Part shown: piece by piece, positions 43,865 through 52,296 of the stretch
How positions within the stretch are numbered: position 1 is the first letter of the stretch
How the letters are laid out: each line of letters opens with the position of its first letter
Origin: Kitasatospora sp. NBC_01287
Lineage (GTDB): Bacteria; Actinomycetota; Actinomycetes; Streptomycetales; Streptomycetaceae
Direction: 5' to 3'
DNA length: 64,000 nucleotides
NCBI RefSeq assembly: GCF_026340565.1
Contig: NZ_JAPEPB010000001.1
Span: 682,001-746,000, forward strand
Notes under the pieces: model-generated
The model's database searches: none
What the model saw: the letters and a program-made list of their open reading frames with translations, nothing else
Told to the model about the DNA's origin: nothing
Position numbers and translations under genes: made by a program

Positions 43865-45007
43865 ATGAGCACCAGCCGCCAGGAACGGGAGCCCGACCCC
43901 ACCCTGCAGCGCCCGCCCGCCGAGATCCGGTACGCCGAGGAGCTGGCCGCCCTGCGCGCCACCGACCGCGATCCCCGCCCGCCGGGCTGGGAGTCGAGCC
44001 TGCGGGCCGCGCGCCGGTTCATCGTCGGCGACGAGGCGGCCGGGCTGAGCCGCAAGTTCGTCGGCGACACCGCGCTGGTGGAGCGGGCCCTGGTCACCCT
44101 CGCGACCAACCGCGGCCTGCTGCTGGTCGGCGAGCCGGGCACCGCCAAGTCGCTGCTCTCGGAGCTGATCGCGGCCGCCGTCAGCGGCACCTCGACGCTG
44201 ACCGTGCAGGGCGGCGCCGCGACCACCGAGGACCAGATCAAGTACGGCTGGAACTACGCCCTGCTGGTCTCCGAGGGCCCATCGGCGCGCTCGCTGGTGC
44301 CCGCGCCGATGCTGCGCGGCATGGCCGAGGGCCGGGTCGTGCGGTTCGAGGAGATCACCCGCTGCCCGCTGGAGGTACAGGACTCGCTGCTCTCGCTGCT
44401 CTCCGAGCGCGTGGTGGCGATCCCCGAACTGGACGGCCCGGACGGGATGGTCTTCGCCCGCCAGGGCTTCAACGTGATCGCCACCGCCAACACCCGCGAC
44501 CGCGGGGTGAACGAGATGAGCGCCGCGCTCAAGCGCCGGTTCAACTTCGAGACGGTCTTCCCGATCGCCGACCTGGCCACCGAACTCGCCCTGGTCGAGG
44601 CCGAGGCGAGCGCGCTGCTGCGCCGCTCGGGGGTCGAGGCGCCGCCGGACCCGGACGTGCTGGAGGTGCTGGTCAGCACCTTCCGCGAGCTGCGCTCGGG
44701 CGGCGGCGCGGCAGCGGGCGGCCGCACCGCGGCGGGCGGTGGCGGTGGCGGTGCCGACCGGCTCGGCGCGGTGCTGAGCACCGCCGAGGCGGTCTCGGTC
44801 GCGCACGCGATGGGGGTGCGCGCCTGGTTCCTGCGCGGCGAGGCCGGCGGCCCGGCCGATCTGGTCTCCTGCCTGGCCGGCACCGCCGCCAAGGACAGCC
44901 CGGAGGACCTCGCCCGGCTGCGCCGCTACCTGGAGCAGCAGGTGCCGCGCCACCGCGGCCCGCACTGGCAGGCCCTGCACGCGGCCCGGCACCTGCTGGC
45001 CGGCTGA
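43865..45007 (+). CDS. MoxR-type AAA+ ATPase (YehL-like)
   Basis: Protein of 380 aa of the MoxR AAA+ group. It shows a P-loop GEPGTAKS (about residues 88-95), Walker B VVRFEEITR, sensor 1 NVIATANTRDRGVNEM and the arginine-finger region AALKRRFNFETVF. The ATG at 43865 has AAGGA upstream. MoxR ATPases remodel protein complexes with VWA partners, one of which is encoded two genes downstream. A Gly/Ala-rich stretch near residue 290 is a repeat insertion. The stop overlaps the next gene by one base (TGATG). Confidence 0.9.
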   Translation: MSTSRQEREPDPTLQRPPAEIRYAEELAALRATDRDPRPPGWESSLRAARRFIVGDEAAGLSRKFVGDTALVERALVTLATNRGLLLVGEPGTAKSLLSELIAAAVSGTSTLTVQGGAATTEDQIKYGWNYALLVSEGPSARSLVPAPMLRGMAEGRVVRFEEITRCPLEVQDSLLSLLSERVVAIPELDGPDGMVFARQGFNVIATANTRDRGVNEMSAALKRRFNFETVFPIADLATELALVEAEASALLRRSGVEAPPDPDVLEVLVSTFRELRSGGGAAAGGRTAAGGGGGGADRLGAVLSTAEAVSVAHAMGVRAWFLRGEAGGPADLVSCLAGTAAKDSPEDLARLRRYLEQQVPRHRGPHWQALHAARHLLAG

Positions 45008-47457
45008 TGCCCGCGGTCTTCCTGGGGGTGCGCCACCACTCCCCGGCCTGCGCCAGGCTGGTCGCGCACCGGATCGAGACGCTGCGGCCCGCCTACGTGC
45101 TGGTGGAGGGCCCGGCCGACCTGAACGAGCGGCTGGCCGAACTGCTGCTCGGCCACCGGCTGCCGATCGCGGTCTTCAGCCACCACCGGGACGAGCGCCA
45201 CGCCGCCACCTCCTGGGCCCCGTTCTGCGACTACTCGCCCGAGTGGGTCGCGCTCACGGCCGCACGGGCCACCGGGGCCGAGCCGCTCTTCATCGACCTG
45301 CCGGCCTGGCACCCGGCCTTCGCCGAGCGGTCCAACCGCTACGCGGACGCGGAGGCGCGCTACGCCGAGGCGACCCGGCGGCTCTGCGAGCGGTTCGCGG
45401 CGGACTCGGCGGACGCGCTCTGGGACCGCCTCTTCGAGGCCGATCCGCTCGGGCCGTCCGGGCCGTCCGGGCCGTCCGGGCCGTCCGGGCCGTCCGGGCC
45501 GTCCGGGCCGGATACGAAGGACCCAGCGGCCGACGCCGCCGCGGACGCCCTGGCCGAGCGGCTGGACGCGTACTTCGCGCTGGTCCGCGGCGACGCCGAG
45601 GCCGACCAGGGCGACCGGGCCCGCGAGCGGTACATGGCCCACTGGGTGCGGGCCGCGCTCGGCGCCGCCGGGGAGCGGCCGGTGCTGGTGGTGACCGGCG
45701 GCTTCCACCAGCCGGCGCTGCGCGCGCTGGTGGCCGAGGGCGGCCCGACGGCCCACTGGCCCGAGGTCCCGGCCCCGCCCGCGGGCTCGGTCGGCGGCAG
45801 CTTCCTGGTGCCGTACTCGTTCCGGCGTCTGGACGCGTTCGCCGGGTACCAGTCGGGCATGCCCTCGCCCGGCTACTACCAGCAGGTCTGGGAGCAGGGC
45901 CAACAGGCGGCCGCGACCGGGCTGTTCCACTCCGTCGCCGAGCGGCTGCGGGCCCGGCGGCACCCGGTCTCCACCGCCGAGCTGATCGCGGCCCGCACCA
46001 TGGCCGAGGGCCTGGCCGCGCTGCGCGGCCACCCGCACCCGGCCCGGCTCGACGTGCTGGACGGCCTGGCGGCCGCGCTGATCGGCGAGGACCTGGCCGA
46101 GCCGCTGCCCTGGAGCGGACGCGGCCCGCTGGCACCCGGCACCCATCCGGTGGTGCTGGAGCTGATGGCGGCGGCCGGCGGCGACCGCGTCGGCGAGCTG
46201 CATCCGGACACACCGCTGCCGCCGCTGGTGCGCGAGGTGGACGAGCTGCTGGCCCGGCTCGGCCTGAGGGGCGAGCGAGCGGTGACCCTGCGGCTGACCG
46301 CGCCCGACGACCTGGCGACCAGCCGCGCCCTGCACCGGCTGCGCGTGCTGGGCGTGCCCGGCTACCGCCGCACGGCGGGCCCGGCGCACGGCACCGACCC
46401 CGCGACCGGCGAGCGGTGGGAGCCCGAACCGGCGCCCGGGCGGGAGGCTGCGCTGATCGAGGCGGGCTGCCACGGCGCGAGCCTGGAGCAGGCCGCGACG
46501 ACCGCGCTCGGGCTGCGGCTGCACGCGGCCGACGGCGCGGCCGGGCCGCTGGCGGCGCTGCTCTTCGACGCGGTGCTGTGCGGCGCCACCGAGCTCTCCA
46601 GCACGCTGCTGACCGCGCTCGACACCGGCCTGCGCGAGCTGTCCGCGCTCGAACCGCTCGGCGAGGTACTGGAGACGGCGCTCGGGCTGTGGCGGCACGA
46701 CCAGGTGTACGGGGTCGCGCGCGGCCCGCTGCTCGCCGCCGTGGTCGACGGCGCCGTGAGCAGGGTGCTCTGGCTGGCCGAGGGCCTGCACGGCTCCGGC
46801 GGGGCGGCGGTGGGACGGCTGCGGGCGCTGGCCGCCCTGCGTGACGCGCTGCTGCACGCCGAGGAGTTGCTCAGCATCCCGCGCACGGCCGCCGTGGCGG
46901 TCTGCCACCGGATCAGCCGGGACCGCCGGGCGCCCGCCGACCTGCGCGGCGCCGCCTACGGGCTGACCTGCGTGCTGGAGCCGGAGGGTCCCGCCGACCA
47001 GGTACCCACCGACCAGGTACCCGCCGACCAGGCACCCGCCAACCGGGCACCCGCCGACCGGGCCGCTGCCGACCGGGCCGCTGCCGTGCGGGAGTTGGCC
47101 GATCCGGAGCAGCTCGGCGACTGGCTGGCCGGCCTGTTCGCGCTGGCCCGCACCGAGGTGACCACCGCCGAGGACGGCCCGCACGGACTGGTCGGCGTGC
47201 TGGACGAGCTGGTCCGCGCCCTCACCGAGCGCGAGTTCCTCGCCGGCCTGCCCGCCCTGCGGCAGGCGTTCGGCTACTTTCCGCCCCGCGAACGCGAGCG
47301 GATCGCCCGGCAGTTGATCGAGCGGCGCGGCCTGCGCGGTTCGGGCCGGGCGCTGCTGCGGACCACCGCGGACCCGCTGCTGATCGCGCGGGCCAGGCAC
47401 CTGGAGGACGACGTGACGCGCCTGCTCGACCGCTACGGCCTGCGCGGCGCGCGATGA
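45007..47457 (+). CDS. DUF5682 protein (YehM-like)
   Basis: Protein of 816 aa of the DUF5682 group, found with MoxR and VWA proteins. The N-terminus GVRHHSPACARLVAHRI and EGPADLNERLAELL are conserved, and LPIAVFSHHRDE and GGFHQPALRALV follow. The fold is reported as ChaN/TraB-like in some descriptions (recalled). A nine-base tandem repeat encodes Gly-Pro-Ser units at about residues 149-168, and a TDQVPADQAP repeat lies near 660-690. The stop overlaps the VWA gene by ATGA. Confidence 0.82.
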   Translation: MPAVFLGVRHHSPACARLVAHRIETLRPAYVLVEGPADLNERLAELLLGHRLPIAVFSHHRDERHAATSWAPFCDYSPEWVALTAARATGAEPLFIDLPAWHPAFAERSNRYADAEARYAEATRRLCERFAADSADALWDRLFEADPLGPSGPSGPSGPSGPSGPSGPDTKDPAADAAADALAERLDAYFALVRGDAEADQGDRARERYMAHWVRAALGAAGERPVLVVTGGFHQPALRALVAEGGPTAHWPEVPAPPAGSVGGSFLVPYSFRRLDAFAGYQSGMPSPGYYQQVWEQGQQAAATGLFHSVAERLRARRHPVSTAELIAARTMAEGLAALRGHPHPARLDVLDGLAAALIGEDLAEPLPWSGRGPLAPGTHPVVLELMAAAGGDRVGELHPDTPLPPLVREVDELLARLGLRGERAVTLRLTAPDDLATSRALHRLRVLGVPGYRRTAGPAHGTDPATGERWEPEPAPGREAALIEAGCHGASLEQAATTALGLRLHAADGAAGPLAALLFDAVLCGATELSSTLLTALDTGLRELSALEPLGEVLETALGLWRHDQVYGVARGPLLAAVVDGAVSRVLWLAEGLHGSGGAAVGRLRALAALRDALLHAEELLSIPRTAAVAVCHRISRDRRAPADLRGAAYGLTCVLEPEGPADQVPTDQVPADQAPANRAPADRAAADRAAAVRELADPEQLGDWLAGLFALARTEVTTAEDGPHGLVGVLDELVRALTEREFLAGLPALRQAFGYFPPRERERIARQLIERRGLRGSGRALLRTTADPLLIARARHLEDDVTRLLDRYGLRGAR
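45451..45510 (+). repeat. 9-bp in-frame tandem repeats encoding GPS
   Basis: About six and a half copies of GGGCCGTCC inside the DUF5682 gene. The period keeps the frame. It probably tolerates copy-number change as a flexible linker. Confidence 0.88.
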
Positions 47458-48644
47458 GCACGCCTGCACCCCAGGAGCAACCCACGCCGCCGCTCCCTCC
47501 GCTGCCACCCCTGCCCGACGACGGTCTGGAGCGCTGGCGGCTGATCCTGGGCGCACCCGCCGAGCGCCACACCGGACCGCTCGGCGCGACGGCCGCCGCC
47601 CGTGACGCCGCGCTCGACTGGCTCTACGGGCGCGATCCAAACCAACGCGACCGCGGCGTGCGGCGCGCCCGCCCGGACACCCGCGAGGGCGGTGACGGCG
47701 CGTCGGTGGTCACCGCCGTCGACTGGCTGGACGACATCCACCGGCTCTTCCCGAAGGAGACCATCGAGCGGCTGGAGCGCGACGCCGTCGAGCGGTACGA
47801 GATCCACGAGATCGTCACCGACCCGACCGTGCTGGAACGGGTGGAGCCCAACCAGACGCTGCTGCGCGCCGTGCTGCGCACCAAGCACCTGATGAACCCC
47901 GAGGTCCGCGTGCTGGCCCGGCGGATCGTCGAGGCGGTGGTGCGCCAGCTGCTGGAGCGGCTGCAACCGCGGGTGCGCCGGGCGTTCACCGGCGCGCGCT
48001 CGCGGCGTCCCAGCCGCCTGCCGCTGGCCAGGGACTTCGACTTCAAGGGCACGGTCCAAGCCAACCTGAAGCACTACCAACCCGCCGAGCGGCGCCTGTT
48101 GATCGAGCAGCCGCGGTTCCACGCGCGCACCCACCGGCAGTTGGAGCGCTGGCAGCTGGTGCTGCTGGTGGACCAGTCGGGGTCGATGGTCGACTCGGTC
48201 ATCCACTCGGCGGTCACCGCCGCCTGCCTGTGGGGGCTACCCGGCCTGACCACCCATCTGATCGCCTTCGACACCGAGGTGGTGGACCTGTCCGGCGACG
48301 TCACCGACCCGGTCGAGCTGCTGATGGGGGTGCAACTCGGCGGCGGCACCGATATCGCGCGCGCGGTCGACTTCGCCGCCGGGCTGATCGACCAGCCGCG
48401 CCGCGCGATCGTCGCCGTGATCAGCGACTTCTTCGAGGGCGGCGACGCCTACCGGCTGGTCCGCACGGTGCGGCGGTTGGTCGAGCAGGGCACCACGGTA
48501 CTGGGACTCGCGGCACTGGACCAGGAGGCCAACCCGGTCTACGACCGCGAGCTGGGCCTGCGCCTGGCGAACGCGGGTGCCCAGGTCGGCGCCATGACGC
48601 CCGGCGAGCTGGCGGACTTCGTCGCCGAGCGGCTGGGCCGATGA
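47454..48644 (+). CDS. VWA-domain protein (YehP-like)
   Basis: Protein of 396 aa. The C-terminal VWA domain (about 230-395) has a complete metal-ion-dependent adhesion site: DQSGS with Asp240, the Thr in GGGTDIARAV and the Asp in VISDFFEGGD. The N-terminal helical part (RWRLILGAPAERH) is the conserved partner region of MoxR-linked VWA proteins. It overlaps the DUF5682 gene by ATGA. MoxR ATPases act with VWA proteins to insert metals or cofactors or to assemble complexes. Confidence 0.9.
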   Translation: MSTPAPQEQPTPPLPPLPPLPDDGLERWRLILGAPAERHTGPLGATAAARDAALDWLYGRDPNQRDRGVRRARPDTREGGDGASVVTAVDWLDDIHRLFPKETIERLERDAVERYEIHEIVTDPTVLERVEPNQTLLRAVLRTKHLMNPEVRVLARRIVEAVVRQLLERLQPRVRRAFTGARSRRPSRLPLARDFDFKGTVQANLKHYQPAERRLLIEQPRFHARTHRQLERWQLVLLVDQSGSMVDSVIHSAVTAACLWGLPGLTTHLIAFDTEVVDLSGDVTDPVELLMGVQLGGGTDIARAVDFAAGLIDQPRRAIVAVISDFFEGGDAYRLVRTVRRLVEQGTTVLGLAALDQEANPVYDRELGLRLANAGAQVGAMTPGELADFVAERLGR

Positions 48645-48751
48645 CCGGCACCCCCGCCCCGGCCGACCAGCACCGCGACCGCGGCTCCGCCCCCACCCGC
48701 CGCCCCGGTTTCTCCCCCATACGCCGCCCCAGCACCGGGAGCCACCTGTGA
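48642..48751 (+). CDS. Possible 36-residue coupling ORF between VWA and SWIM genes
   Basis: An ATG overlapping the VWA stop (ATGA) opens a 36-codon frame that ends at a TGA overlapping the GTG of the SWIM gene (GTGA). The peptide is Pro/Arg-rich with no domain. It might only carry ribosomes across the 103-bp gap. Both overlaps can arise by chance, so confidence is low. Confidence 0.25.
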
Positions 48752-50856
48752 CGCCCCGCGCCGACCTGCTCGCGCTGACCCCCGAGACCCTCGCCGCGCT
48801 GGCCAACCGCGGTCTGGTCAAGCGGGCCGCCAAGGAGCTGGACGCGGGCGGCGGCCCACAGCTCGGCGTCGACGCGGACGGCGCGGTGGACGGCCGCTTC
48901 CCCGACGGCACCCGCACCGTGCTGCCGCCGGGCACCGACCTGGCGGCGGGGCACTGCGACTGCGGCGCACCCGGGGTCTGCCGGCACCGGATCGGGCTGG
49001 TCCTCGCCTACCAGCGCACCGCCACCGCACAATCCGCCGCGCAGCCCACCGAGCAAGCCACCACACAGCCCACCACGCAGCCCACCGAGCAAGCCACCAC
49101 CCACCCCACCGCACAACTCGCCGCGCCACCACCCGCCTTCACCGCCTGGTCCCCCGGCGCCTGTGACGACGAGGCGCTGGCCACCGCCATCGGCCCCCGC
49201 GCGCTCGCCGCCGCCCGGCGCGGCCACAACCGCGGCTACCCGGCGCGACTGCACCGTCCCACCCCGGGCGCGCCGACCGCCCAGGTCGAACTGCCCACCT
49301 GCACCGTGCGCTTCCCGGTGCCCGGCCAGCTCGGCTACGCCATCACCGAGGCCGGCGCCGACCAGCGTGGCGAGGTGATCGCGCTCGCGGTCTGGGCCTT
49401 CCGCGCGGCCGACGAGCGCGGCCTGCTCGACCCGTACGTCCAACTCGACGTCGGCGGCGCCCCGGACCCGGCCCGCGGCGGAGCCGAGCTGGCCGCGGCG
49501 CTGGAGCTCGCCGACGAGCTGCTGCTGACCGGCACCGCGCACGCCGGGCCGGTGCTGGGGGCCGCCGTGCTGCGCGTCCGCGACCGGCTGGCCGCCGCCT
49601 CGCTGCACTGGCCGGCCGGCGCGCTCACCGAGTTGGGTGAGCAGCTCGCCGACCACGCCGCCCGGGGCGCCGGCTTCCGGCCCGAGCGGGTCGCGCTGCT
49701 GCTCGCCGAACTGCACGCCAGGCACCGGGCCGCGGCCCACGGCGACGCCACCGCCCGGGCCCAGCTGCTCGGCACCCGCGAGGCGGGCGAGACGGCGCTG
49801 CGCCGGGTCCGCCTGACGGCGCTGGGCTGCCGGATCGGCGGCGGCGCGCGGCGGCGGGTGGCCCAGCTCTTCCTCGCCCACCCCGAGGCCGGGGTGGTCC
49901 TGGTGCTACGGCGGCAGTGGGAGCCGGCGGAGGGTCAGCAGGCCCTGGGTCCCGAGCTGGCCGGCCGCAGGCTGGCGGGCAGCACGCTCGGGGCGCTGGC
50001 GGCCGGCAACGTGGTCAGCGAGAGCGCCACCCGCAGCGCGAGCCGCACGGTCGCCATCGCCCGCGGACGGATCGCGGCAACCAGCGTCACCCCGGTCGGC
50101 ACCGCCTGGACCGAGCTGCCCGAGCCCCTGCTGGTCCGCGACTTCGCCGCCCACGTGGCCCGCCTCGACCGGCTGCCGCCCGCCCTGCTGCGCCCGCGCG
50201 TCGAGGCCGAGGCGGTGCACGTGGTCGAGATCGCCGGGGTCGAGGAGCTCGGCTACGACCCGGCCGAACAGCAGCTGCGCGCCGTCCTACGGGACGCGGC
50301 CGGGCGGCGGGCCACCCTGCTGGCCACCCACAATCCTTACGCCCCAGGCGCCTTGGACGCGTTGGCCACGGCACTGGCGGGCGAGGTGCGCCTGCTGAGC
50401 GGCACGCTGCGGCGCTCGGGCGGCGGCCTGCTGCTCGACCCGCTGGCCGTGCTGACGGCCGACGGCGTGACCGTCCTCGACCTGGCCTCCACCACCTCGA
50501 CCGGCCCCGAGCCGGCACCCGCCGAACCGACACCCACTGCCCCGTTCGCCGCCGATCCGACGCCCGCAGACCCGATCAGCGCCGACCCGATCAGCACCGC
50601 ACTCCAGGAGGCGCTGTCCGCCCTGGCGGACACCGCCCACCGCGGCCTGCGCCAACTCGACCGCGCGCGGCACGCCCGGCTGACCGAAGCCGCCACGCGA
50701 CTCGACCGCACCGGCCTGGCCACCGCCGCGGCCCTGCTCCGCGCCCTGCTGACGGCCGCTCAGGAACACGGCCCGGCCGCCTGGACGGCGGCCCAGCTGC
50801 ACGTGCTGATCAGCGCGGAACTCCACCAGGAGGGTGATACCCCGGCCGACTGTTGA
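48748..50856 (+). CDS. SWIM zinc-finger protein (YehQ-like)
   Basis: Protein of 702 aa. A SWIM zinc finger near residues 68-80 (GHCDCGAPGVCRHR) gives the CxCxnCxH ligands. The N-terminus LLALTPETLAALANRGLVKRA precedes it. The rest is a large helical and beta region of unknown fold, with a TEQATTQPT repeat near residues 100-128. SWIM domains bind nucleic acid or protein. The GTG start overlaps the small upstream ORF. It is the last gene of the five-gene operon. Confidence 0.85.
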   Translation: MTPRADLLALTPETLAALANRGLVKRAAKELDAGGGPQLGVDADGAVDGRFPDGTRTVLPPGTDLAAGHCDCGAPGVCRHRIGLVLAYQRTATAQSAAQPTEQATTQPTTQPTEQATTHPTAQLAAPPPAFTAWSPGACDDEALATAIGPRALAAARRGHNRGYPARLHRPTPGAPTAQVELPTCTVRFPVPGQLGYAITEAGADQRGEVIALAVWAFRAADERGLLDPYVQLDVGGAPDPARGGAELAAALELADELLLTGTAHAGPVLGAAVLRVRDRLAAASLHWPAGALTELGEQLADHAARGAGFRPERVALLLAELHARHRAAAHGDATARAQLLGTREAGETALRRVRLTALGCRIGGGARRRVAQLFLAHPEAGVVLVLRRQWEPAEGQQALGPELAGRRLAGSTLGALAAGNVVSESATRSASRTVAIARGRIAATSVTPVGTAWTELPEPLLVRDFAAHVARLDRLPPALLRPRVEAEAVHVVEIAGVEELGYDPAEQQLRAVLRDAAGRRATLLATHNPYAPGALDALATALAGEVRLLSGTLRRSGGGLLLDPLAVLTADGVTVLDLASTTSTGPEPAPAEPTPTAPFAADPTPADPISADPISTALQEALSALADTAHRGLRQLDRARHARLTEAATRLDRTGLATAAALLRALLTAAQEHGPAAWTAAQLHVLISAELHQEGDTPADC

Positions 50857-50898
50857 CGCAGATTCTCACAAGTCAGTGACTCGCGGGTAACTTCCGCC

Positions 50899-50904
50899 TA
50901 TCCT
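50899..50904 (+). promoter_or_regulatory. -10 box of leaderless promoter for the alpha/beta hydrolase
   Basis: TATCCT lies 8 nt before the ATG at 50913, with no Shine-Dalgarno site. Confidence 0.45.
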
Positions 50905-50912
50905 CGACAGCC

Positions 50913-51743
50913 ATGGACCTCGTACACGAGCGCCGGGGCGACGGCCCGCCCCTGCTGCTGCTGCACGGCATCGGACACCGCTGGCAGGGCTGGAAGCCCG
51001 TGCTCGACCTGCTCGCCGCCGAGCGGGAGGTGATCGCCGTCGACCTGCCCGGCTTCGGTGCCTCCCCCACTCTGCCACCAGGCCTGCCCTACACCGTGGA
51101 CAGCGCGCTCACGGTGCTCGCCGACTTCCTCGCCTCGATCGGCGTCGAGCGCCCCCACGTGGCGGGCAACTCGCTCGGCGGCCTCTTCGCACTGCGCGCC
51201 GCCCAGCGCGGCCTGGTCTCCTCGGCCACCGCACTCTCCCCCGCCGGCTTCTACCGGCTGCCCGGCTACCTCTACGCGGCCGGCCTGCTGGGCCTGCACC
51301 GGGTGGCCGCGCGCACCCCGGAGCCGGTGCGCGCCAGGCTGGCCCGCTCGGCCCAGGGCCGCAAGCTCATGTTCGGCGTGATCTACGGCCGCCCCGAGCG
51401 GCTCGATCCGGCCGAGCTGCTGCTCGACACCCGTGCCCTGCTGGACGCCCCCGGCTTCAGCGAGACCCTGCGGGCCGGACGCGCCGAACAGGCCCACCGC
51501 TTCCCGACGGCGATCCCCGCCGACGTCCCGCTCACCATCGCCTGGGGCACCCGCGACCGCCTGCTCCCGCACGCCCAGGGCCGCCGTGCCCGCACCCTCC
51601 TGCCAGGCGCCCGCTTCATCCCCCTCCCCGACTGCGGCCACGTCCCGATGGGCGACAACCCCACCCTGGTCGCCCGGGTCCTGCTGCAGGGCAGCAGCTC
51701 CCCGCTGCTCACCACCACCAGCACCACCACCAGCACCCAGTAG
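50913..51743 (+). CDS. Alpha/beta hydrolase
   Basis: Protein of 276 aa with the alpha/beta-hydrolase fold. Motifs are LLLLHGIGHRWQGW (oxyanion loop), VIAVDLPGFGASPT, AGNSLGGLFALRAA (nucleophile Ser in GNSLGG), WGTRDRLLP (Asp) and PDCGHVPMGDNP (His). All three catalytic residues are present. The C-terminus ends in a Thr/Ser repeat. The substrate is unknown. Confidence 0.88.
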   Translation: MDLVHERRGDGPPLLLLHGIGHRWQGWKPVLDLLAAEREVIAVDLPGFGASPTLPPGLPYTVDSALTVLADFLASIGVERPHVAGNSLGGLFALRAAQRGLVSSATALSPAGFYRLPGYLYAAGLLGLHRVAARTPEPVRARLARSAQGRKLMFGVIYGRPERLDPAELLLDTRALLDAPGFSETLRAGRAEQAHRFPTAIPADVPLTIAWGTRDRLLPHAQGRRARTLLPGARFIPLPDCGHVPMGDNPTLVARVLLQGSSSPLLTTTSTTTSTQ

Positions 51744-51785
51744 CCCGCAACCCCTACGACCCAGCAGGCGTCGCGCGGACCACGC

Positions 51786-51816
51786 TTGCTTCGAGCGCAC
51801 TCGAAGCCTCTAGCGT
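51786..51816 (+). promoter_or_regulatory. MerR-type promoter with 8-bp inverted repeat and 19-bp spacer
   Basis: The -35 TTGCTT (51786-51791) and -10 TAGCGT (51811-51816) are 19 bp apart, longer than optimal as MerR activators require. GCTTCGAG-CGCA-CTCGAAGC (51788-51807) lies in the spacer. The ATG at 51824 follows the -10 box by 7 nt, so the transcript is leaderless. Confidence 0.7.
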
Positions 51817-51823
51817 TACCGGC

Positions 51824-52288
51824 ATGACGGTGATCGACAGCACTCCCGTGCACTCCCCGCCCGCGCGCGCCTGCGTCTCCTGGGGTCCTGCCCATCCGCG
51901 CCCCGACGGCCAGGACCGGTACACGATCAGCGAGGTCGCGGCGCTGACCGGTCTCAGCGCGCACACCTTGCGCTGGTACGAGCAGATCGGCCTGATGACG
52001 CACGTGGGGCGGTCGCACCACGGCCAACGCGTCTTCGGCAACCGGGACCTCGACTGGCTCGCCTTCGTCGGCACGCTGCGCCTGACCGGGATGCCGGTCG
52101 CCGCCATGGTCCACTTCGCGGAGCTGGTCCGCCGGGGCGAGGACACCTTCGAGGAGCGGCAGGAGGTCCTGGAGCAGACCCGGCACGACGTCCTCTCGCG
52201 CATCGCGGAGTTGCAGGACACCCTCGCCGCGCTCGACCACAAGATCGACTTCTACGCGGACGCCCGGCGGGCGTCGGAGAGGGCCTGA
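51824..52288 (+). CDS. MerR-family transcription regulator
   Basis: Protein of 154 aa. A 30-residue N-terminal extension precedes the winged helix RYTISEVAALTGLSAHTLRW and YEQIGL. The C-terminal coiled coil (ELVRRGEDTFEERQEV, then RIAELQDTLAALDHKIDFY) is the dimerisation helix. There is no Cys metal site, so a small-molecule or redox effector is likely. It lies 8 bp before the aldo/keto reductase in the same unit and probably controls both through the inverted repeat. Confidence 0.9.
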   Translation: MTVIDSTPVHSPPARACVSWGPAHPRPDGQDRYTISEVAALTGLSAHTLRWYEQIGLMTHVGRSHHGQRVFGNRDLDWLAFVGTLRLTGMPVAAMVHFAELVRRGEDTFEERQEVLEQTRHDVLSRIAELQDTLAALDHKIDFYADARRASERA

Positions 52289-52296
52289 GCGCCATC

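Noticed and set aside
44926..47640. 904-codon minus-strand open frame
   Set aside because: Antisense of DUF5682 and neighbours; no recognisable domain and no ribosome-binding site.
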